Shown here: positions 57,684 through 64,000 of the stretch, in pieces
Layout: every line of letters begins with the position of its first letter
Position numbering within the stretch: position 1 is the stretch's first letter
NCBI GenBank assembly: GCA_023055425.1
Contig: JALGPY010000003.1
Span: 24,983,001 to 25,047,000 of the forward strand
Source: Linanthus parryae
Lineage: Eukaryota > Streptophyta > Magnoliopsida > Ericales > Polemoniaceae
Direction: 5' to 3'
DNA length: 64,000 nucleotides
Notes under the pieces: generated by a model
Database searches by the model: none
Seen by the model: the letters and a program-made list of their open reading frames with translations, nothing else
What the model was told of the DNA's origin: nothing
Made by a program: the position numbers and the translations under genes

Positions 57684-58140
57684 ATGATTTTCTAAGAATA
57701 ACTTGATTGTCCTTCAAATATGGAACCCGTCAAAAATAGTTTCGGAGCTGCCGTCCATGTATACGCCTTTTTGATTGAATTTTCGAACCTTCCCGAAAGT
57801 TTTATGACGAAAAAGTGTTGAGGAAGTCCGGAAGCAAATTCAAAGAAGTATCATAAGTTCAGATCCCAAATAAGGCTGTGAGATTAAAAGTAGTACTCGA
57901 TGTGATGAAGCCAATTCTGAAAGAAGCAAGCTTGAAGCTTCGGGGTCGGAGTGTTGCAAAGATAGTTTGAGGAATGAACGGTTTCCTAACATTAGTGAAT
58001 ATGTTGAATGTTGAATCACGGGGAGAAAATTTATAACTTGGACAAAGGAGATGATGAAATCGCACCATTGAGACTCTGGATAAGAGCAAAATCGCCCTCT
58101 GAGTTATGGCTTCAGAAAGGGAATGAGGGTAAGTGAGTTG
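57684..58140 (+). pseudogene. Degenerate DUF4283/CCHC gene, 3' part
   Basis: It resumes the fragment that ends at 24,755: FSKNNLIVLQIWNPSKIVSE, then FSNLPESFMTKKV with a frameshift before EEVRKQIQ, then LKVVLDVMKP and an ERFPNISEYVEC-like segment where a zinc knuckle would follow. Stops and shifts abound. The reading across the LTR target (…KSRQ, stop, FSKNN…) supports the insertion call. Confidence 0.65.
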
Positions 58141-58976
58141 GTGACATAGGTTTGGATTGGAGGCTCCGAAATCTCTTTCATTACTGATCAAGCTTGCAGC
58201 GTCGCACTGGCTGCAGAAGCCCTCTCCTCCAGTGCCGGTGAGAAGGGAAGAGGAAGAGTCGTCGCTTGAGAAGGAGGCGGCGAACATGCTGAGCAATTCT
58301 CCTAGAGCATTAAATGGGTGTTCTTCGCGAAAAACGAGTACGAGACAACTCATCTTTGGAAAATGGACTGCACAACAAACTTTTTGCATGCTGCAATAAG
58401 CCCACGGTGAATTTTTTTTATTTCAAATGGTAAGGATACGGGCCCAACTAAGATGGACTATGGGAGTGTGTCTGTTAGACGCGTTGTGATGCAAAAAGTT
58501 GGCGGCCCATTTGAATTGGAAAACCATGAATTAATGCGCCCACAGTTATTTTAACGAAGGCAAGTCTGGTACTTGAGCAGATCCTTGGAAACACTTGGTT
58601 ACTTCATTTTTACCCGTTTTAGAGGAAGAACCCTAATTGAGAAGCAGGGTAGCATTTCAGAGAAAAAAGCAACCAGAAAATGGTAAATAAGATAATTGTT
58701 GAAGCATATTGTTTTCGTTTTTATCCATATTTTGCTTTGTTTTATCCATAGGGAAGGTTACCTGCTAGAGCATGTCCATGCATTTATGCGTTTTTTTTTT
58801 TAGTCTTTCCCCTGCCCCACAATATTGGAAATTGCAGTCCACCCCTTGAACGTATAGTAGACAACCACTATATTTGAAGTAGCAAATGAATGATGGATCT
58901 TATAGTTTCAAGACGGTCAACGTGAACAAATATTTCATCGTAGTACCGTTTGATACTATTTTAGTTAAGTATCTTA
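58141..58976. other. Unassigned interval
   Basis: A plus-strand open frame at 58,157-58,399 and a minus-strand frame at 57,859-58,389 do not resemble known proteins; the minus frame covers the recognised DUF4283 remnant and is probably a shadow. A T-run lies at 58,791-58,801. No further structure seen. Confidence 0.4.
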
Positions 58977-59238
58977 CTCCCTTCATCCTATAATAAGTGT
59001 CCACTTTTTTTTATTTTGGGATGTCCCGAAATAAGTGTTCACTTTCATTTTTTATGTTTGAAAGTTGATACATTGACAAGAATGACCACAAATAAGGATA
59101 TAAGATAGTGTTGGAAATTGAGATATGGGGATTATTGTGTCATTGTCATCAAAAAAGTCGATCAAGTATGCAATTAATACATATCCCCTTAAAAGGTTGG
59201 GGTTTCAAAAATAAACACTTGTGATGCGACGGATGGAG
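58977..59238. mobile_element. Stowaway MITE (262 bp)
   Basis: The left end CTCCCTTCATCCTATAATAA and right end ACACTTGTGATGCGACGGAT followed by GGAG are imperfect inverted repeats of the Stowaway CTCCCTCCGTCCC type. TA flanks both sides (58,975-58,976 and 59,239-59,240). No coding content, as usual for these non-autonomous elements. Confidence 0.88.
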
Positions 59239-59240
59239 TA

Positions 59241-59345
59241 TTTTGCAAATAGGTGCTAGCTCAATGTAGAGCGTTTTAAGCTCCTGCATGAGATCTCGGG
59301 TTCGAATCCGGCTATATGATGTAACTCTAAAAAAAATCTTATTTT
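59241..59345 (+). mobile_element. tRNA-derived SINE head
   Basis: A pol III A-box-like TAGCTCAATGTAGAGCG at 59,257-59,273 and a perfect B box GGTTCGAATCC at 59,299-59,309 are spaced as in a tRNA. The stems of a true tRNA do not close around them, so this is a SINE rather than a tRNA gene. It starts directly after the Stowaway target site. Confidence 0.65.
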
Positions 59346-59870
59346 AAATAGGAAAAAGACACTATCACCTCAAACAAGGACACTATCACCCCTTTGTGCT
59401 TTGAAAAAGACACGCTCCTTGCAACAGACGGAGTCTAATGAACGTAACAAAACGACAATCGCTTTAAGTTCTTGCATGAGATCTCGGGTTCGAATCCGGC
59501 TATATGATGTAACTCTAAAAAAAAGTATATTATTTTAAATAGAAAAAGTTTACTATCACCTTAAACAAGGACACTGTCACCCCTTTATGCTTTGTAAAGC
59601 CCCAATTCTTGCAATAGACGGATCTAATGAACGTAACAAAAAGACTATTATACCCTTACAAGTAAGAAAATAAAAAACGTGAGTATTCTCTCTATTGTCT
59701 TCTCTATCTCTCTACTGTCTTCTCTATTCTCTTTGTAAAGCCACAATTCTTGCAACAGACTGGATCTAATGAACGTAACAAAAAGTCTATTATACCCTTA
59801 CAAATAAAAAATTCAAAAACGTGAGTATTCTCTCTATTGTCTTCTCTATCTCTCTACTGTGTTACCATCG
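59335..59870. repeat. Local tandem duplications next to the SINE
   Basis: A block of about 190 bp including the SINE B box recurs (B boxes at 59,299 and 59,487; GACACTATCACC at 59,358 and TACTATCACC at 59,551). A second block (GATCTAATGAACGTAACAAA, TATTATACCCTTACAA, CTCTCTATTGTCTTCTC) recurs at about 59,620-59,720 and 59,765-59,860. Confidence 0.75.
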
Positions 59871-59918
59871 CGTCATTGGGAACGGGTAGAGGCTGCTGCG
59901 GTATATACTTCTCAAAAG

Positions 59919-59964
<46 letters not shown>

Positions 59965-60756
59965 AAACTATGTATTCTTGTTTTCATCTTCCTTATGTCT
60001 CTATTGTGTTCACAGTACGGCATTTGCCACCCTACTATTTTGGTTTAGTCCGGTCGTTGGAGGTTTCAGCTCCTGGGACACTTCCTGCTTACGAGGGCAG
60101 CACTAATGGAAACGTAAATAGTGTTTTTTGAAACGATTTTTAGTGCTTGAATGAGGACATTTCCTGCTTACGCAGGCAACCCTAATGGAAACGTATATAG
60201 CGGTTTTTGAAACAATTTTAGTGCTTGCATGAGGTGGTGCCTGATAGAGAGTACTGGTGAAGATGGTCTCACAGTTGAGAGCAAGTAGGCTATTCATCAT
60301 CAAAAGAAAAGAGAGTATAAGAAGGCAATTTGCCAGAAAACCCCTCATTCAAGTACATAATCAAGGACATCAAACTACTGATACCGTCAAGATCTGAAAA
60401 CACAAAAGACAATGTATCAAGAAGCCGTACAATCCTTGTGAACAATCCTCATGAACATTGGACGTATCCTCATGAACCTGGTTAATTTTATCAGCTTATG
60501 CTCTAACAAAGGTAGATGGCAACAAGTGCGATAAACAGTAACTGCTCTTACATTTTTCCCTTGAAAATGTTAAATATAAGGGTATGTAATTTCCTTCACA
60601 ATTTCTCCATCTTCTAACCACCATTTACACGCACGCACAATGAAGAGACGAGTTAGAAGAAAGAAAGGCGCCAGTGACCACCTTCTGCAATCTCTCTGAT
60701 GATATTCCGGAGCATAAGAACCAGGGGCAAGAACAGCACTGCAAGGGTCGAGGTCG

Positions 60757-60858
60757 TCACCTTCTTCTTTTAGTATCTTTTAGATAAACATAGCTAATCC
60801 CGTTGATCTTATTTAGCCTACAACTCTTCCTTAATTTAGCGGCAAAAGCATCCTTTTC
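60757..60858 (-). CDS. TFIIF-alpha-like copy B, last exon
   Basis: After a TTCATGCAG acceptor the exon encodes EKDAFAAKLRKSCRLNK and INGISYVYLKDTKRRR then TGA, 33 codons plus stop. It is the counterpart of 14,426-14,328 and is intact. It is the C-terminal half of a TFIIF alpha winged helix. Confidence 0.72.
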   Translation of the reverse strand, partial: EKDAFAAKLRKSCRLNKINGISYVYLKDTKRRR

Positions 60859-63252
60859 CTGCATGAAGTATCAACTCTTTAATCAGCTCAAGTTATAACA
60901 AGAGCGTAAAACAGGCATTATCTACTTTTAGATCATGTATAAACCCATGAAATATTCAACTCTTTAATCAGCTCAGCCAATATCAGGAACCTAAATTGGC
61001 ACAATCAGCTTTAGATCATAAATAGCCTCATCAATCTCCGATATCCAACAAATTTTCTTTTAAATGCCTGTAAAAGATTCCTAGTCCTGAATGAAATAGT
61101 AGTAAGACATTTTCATAGCTCAATAATTAAATAGTAACAAGTACATAAGTACACATCTCCTAACTCATTACTACTTTGAGGTCATAAGCACTAGATTAAG
61201 AACACCATACCTACTTGCAACACATTTGTAATAACACTACGATATCTGCCCCCTGGGGGATACTTATTCCCTTGATAACAGTCTAAAATCTAAATACTCT
61301 GTATAATGCTATAACTTTTGGACTCTGTTTGGATGAGGTGACTTATGGTGGAATTTAAGGGAAAAAAAGGAATTTATACGACCACCTTTTGTTGGACAAG
61401 CTCTCGGTTGGAGACCCACCGACCACCATGGTGGAGTCGATGCCCGCCAAACGAAAAATTTATTGAGCAGACGACCACCAAGAATAGGGGTTATCTTAAT
61501 TTAGGGGCAACTCTGGATACATGCCAAATTATAACCAGTAGGAGCTTGGGGAAGATGAAGACTTCCACCATCCAGATATCCAACAGGAGAAATGGGTATC
61601 TGTGGGAAGTGCAGCTAATAATGGCCTTGTTTGGATACGTTCTTTGGGTTTAACTTTTAATCATTGCAGCCATCCATTCCGAAAAATGTAAGTAAAATGA
61701 AACCCAAAATACTTATCCAAAATGACTGTTTAAGGAATAAGGACTTCTTCGCGAACTCCTCCATACAACCCCGCTACCTTCCCTAACTGTTAGCTACCAA
61801 ACCTTTAAATTATAATAGTACAAAATACATATTACAGTCTATCACTTAAAAAAATCTCTTTCAGATCAAGCCCCCATAACGTCCATTAGAAGAAGGATTA
61901 CAATTCCACCATGACCATAGAAGCGTGTATCAAGGAATTAGATCAGATATCATCTCATTACATCTACAAGTATATAACTTCGCATTTCAAACGCGTAGTT
62001 CGGAGAGGAGGGAATATTTAGCCCAAGAACACTTCATATTTAAGGGGAATGAAGATAGATAAACTATCAAATCAATAGGGGCAAATATAGGATGAGCAAG
62101 AAATGAACTTATATTTGTAATAGGAATTCAAGAATCTCAAATACAGCGACAACCAATATATCTGCCCGTATGGAGAGGACAATGCTCCAGGAGATAACAA
62201 AAGTAATTATCTTTTTTATACCTTACCCAACCCAATCCTTTATATATTTTTACTAAAAATGTAGATATTATTAGCTAACCATCAGAAAGCAACTCCTAGA
62301 GACCCCAGTAAGCTAACAAACTGGGGTACTATTAGTTAACAGACACGACCATTATTATTTAACAAACTCAGCAAGCATAAAATGATTTGACCACTTCCTT
62401 AGAATACTGGTTAACTAAAAAACTGAAGTTCATACTGATTAGTTTTTCTCCAGTTTTTCCTGGAATAAGTATGCAATGGTGGGTTCCTATCAAATGGATG
62501 CAAAAGCACCACACAGAACATGGGATCCATTCATAATTAAAAGTTCAGAGTCACTGCCATGAAGAACCCGCATACCATCACCTGACCATTGATAAACAGA
62601 TGTCCTACCGAGAAAGTGAGAATCTAAGACAAGGGGAAGTGTTCAAACCGAATAACCTCAGCGGATAAAAAGTTCAGGTGGCAGCCAGATTTCTATTTTG
62701 AAACTTGCCACCAATGTGGGTGACTCAGCCTAGGTTACTTTCATGGATCAGTGTAGTATTCTAAGCTAGTAAAGTTGTGAGTGCTTCTAGAATTGCTTTC
62801 ACGGAGTTGCAAGGTCAGACAGAGGGTAGTTCAGAAAGAGGATAAGGACATTATGATCATTAGGTTAATCTTTTAAGAGTGGAACTCACTGAAGAGAATA
62901 GAATAAATCAACACGAGTGAACTCTAACATATGAAAACTCAGGCGGACCATAGTGCACGAATCTCCAACACGTAGGTGGGTGTTTTAGCTTTAGCCTATC
63001 CAGCAAATCACCTCCACCCCAACTACCGAGCAAACGACAATCGCACCAGGAAAAAAAACAATGGAACAACTACTTCCCTGATCACATTTATAAAAGACAC
63101 GTACACAGTAGAAGCCAGGGGCGGATCCATAATGTCACTAGTAATGCCTGGAATTTTTCACCGGGTCAAAATTCGGCAACGAAATGGTAGTCATAATAAT
63201 GTCATGGGACAGATATGGTGGAAGGAGACAGGCTACCATGTCATAGTATCAA
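60859..63252 (-). other. Intron of TFIIF-alpha-like copy B
   Basis: Non-coding, aligning along its length with 14,427-16,925. The plus-strand frames at 61,345-61,653 and 62,976-63,269 have no recognised homology and match intron DNA of copy A. Confidence 0.6.
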
Positions 63253-63733
63253 GTTTGAGCAAAACATAGAAACAAGATCCAGAGGGGTTAGATAACTTCT
63301 TTCTTGTAGAAGAGCCCGGATTTCATCTTCTGTGACAGGTCCAGTAGTTGATCCTCTATACAGTCTAGTATCATAAGAAACACGGGTGCGGGTGTCCGCC
63401 AATGTGGGTGCGCGTCGAGGGTTCAGGGCGGGTGCGGCGAAAATTTACGTGCATGTGTGTACATGTGAAGAAAACCCCAATAATGGTCGAAATTACATAT
63501 TAACCAAACACACTAACCATTCTACAAAGTAGTAATACACATCAGGTATTCATGAGTCATGAAAGATGCACTGTCGTAACATTGTAGGTGTATTTTAGAA
63601 AGACCTCTCAACTAAAACTTTCAAAATGATCCTGCAGCACTCACAAAGCACCCAGTGCGGGTGCGGGACTTCACTGAAGCACAGTTACTTCCTAGCTAGT
63701 ACCTCTTAAAGCAACATAGTAAGCTGCCCTATC
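63253..63733 (-). pseudogene. TFIIF-alpha-like copy B, penultimate exon
   Basis: The N-terminal half of a winged helix is well kept: STTGPVTEDEIRALLQERSY then LTPLDLVSMF at about 63,360-63,255. This is closer to canonical TFIIF alpha than the damaged copy A exon. The other half, at 63,733-63,720, begins DRAA after the CATGCAG acceptor but lacks 50 bp present in copy A (17,405-17,454), which removes most of that half-domain. The exon as a whole is therefore broken. The gene continues right of the window. Confidence 0.65.
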
Positions 63734-64000
63734 CTGCATGACATATGACTTCTCTCTCCTTAATAAAATGGAGCGATAATATGAGGGCAACATCATCTCA
63801 TTTGGAACTACACAACTGTACTTCACTTGTATTTTTCATCTGTTACCTAACTGCTAATTCATTAGCGGTTAAATTTAACTGCTGAAAGAGTAAGCCAAAT
63901 GACGCTACGTCTAAGGACTGCTTTTGATTTTCTTTCCTCTACATCTGCATTTAATTTATTACGCCAAACTCCATTAACTTAAGTGTAGAATTAATTTAAA

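Larger units (their letters stand above)
59395..64000. repeat. Segmental duplication, right copy
   Basis: Same-orientation copy of 13,553-17,575, continuing to and beyond the right edge. It carries a poly-A run at 59,933-59,962 and a partial re-duplication near 60,105-60,200 (TGGAAACGTA...AGTG(T/C)TTG) that is absent on the left. Small indels are scattered throughout. Confidence 0.85.

Noticed and set aside
57859..58389. Minus-strand 176-codon ORF
   Set aside because: The plus strand in the same interval carries the DUF4283 remnant; the minus product shows no domain.
59257..59320. Possible tRNA gene from the A and B boxes
   Set aside because: The boxes are good but the acceptor stem does not pair and the sequence merges into an A-rich tail, so a SINE head fits better.

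Overview
This is a repeat-dense stretch of a flowering-plant nuclear genome. The evidence is plant-type Ty3/gypsy retroelements (Tat and Athila lineages), a plant L1-type LINE with a DUF4283/CCHC ORF1, a Stowaway MITE, a tRNA-derived SINE, and spliced gene fragments related to the plant TFIIF alpha subunit (RAP74). The species cannot be told from the window. No intact ordinary single-copy host gene is visible.

Layout. (1) Bases 1-10,020 are the 3' two-thirds of a plus-strand Tat-lineage element: broken RNase H and integrase, a 54-bp tandem repeat array, a five-exon antisense gene with a plant mobile domain, a polypurine tract and one LTR. It sits inside a minus-strand LINE (10,021 to about 13,230) and cuts the LINE reverse transcriptase. 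(2) Bases 13.5-23.65 kb hold a minus-strand TFIIF-alpha-like gene built from an N-terminal zinc-motif exon and exons for three consecutive copies of the C-terminal winged helix. One exon (exon 4) is broken. The introns are large and mutually similar, so the gene grew by tandem exon/intron duplication. A 284-bp triplication lies in one intron and a hairpin MITE lies just 5' of the gene. (3) Bases 24.4-58.1 kb are a four-layer nest. A degenerate plus-strand DUF4283/CCHC gene is split by a long solo LTR (target site ATGAT). The LTR is split by a minus-strand Tat element (target site GTATG), and that is split by a young, nearly intact minus-strand Athila element (target site GGGAC). (4) Bases 58.1-59.4 kb hold a Stowaway MITE and a SINE. 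(5) From 59.4 kb to the end there is a second, direct copy of the 13.5-17.6 kb segment, carrying the last two exons of a second TFIIF-alpha-like gene that runs off the right edge.

The units at 13.35-23.65 kb and 24.4-64 kb each read DUF4283 fragment then TFIIF-alpha-like gene, so the host background looks like a tandem segmental duplication into which most of the retroelement DNA later inserted. Both Tat elements carry opposite-strand coding DNA between pol and the 3' LTR. The Athila element carries a sense third ORF preceded by a copy of a palindrome-rich LTR module. The most unusual object is the TFIIF-alpha-like gene with three tandem winged helices.
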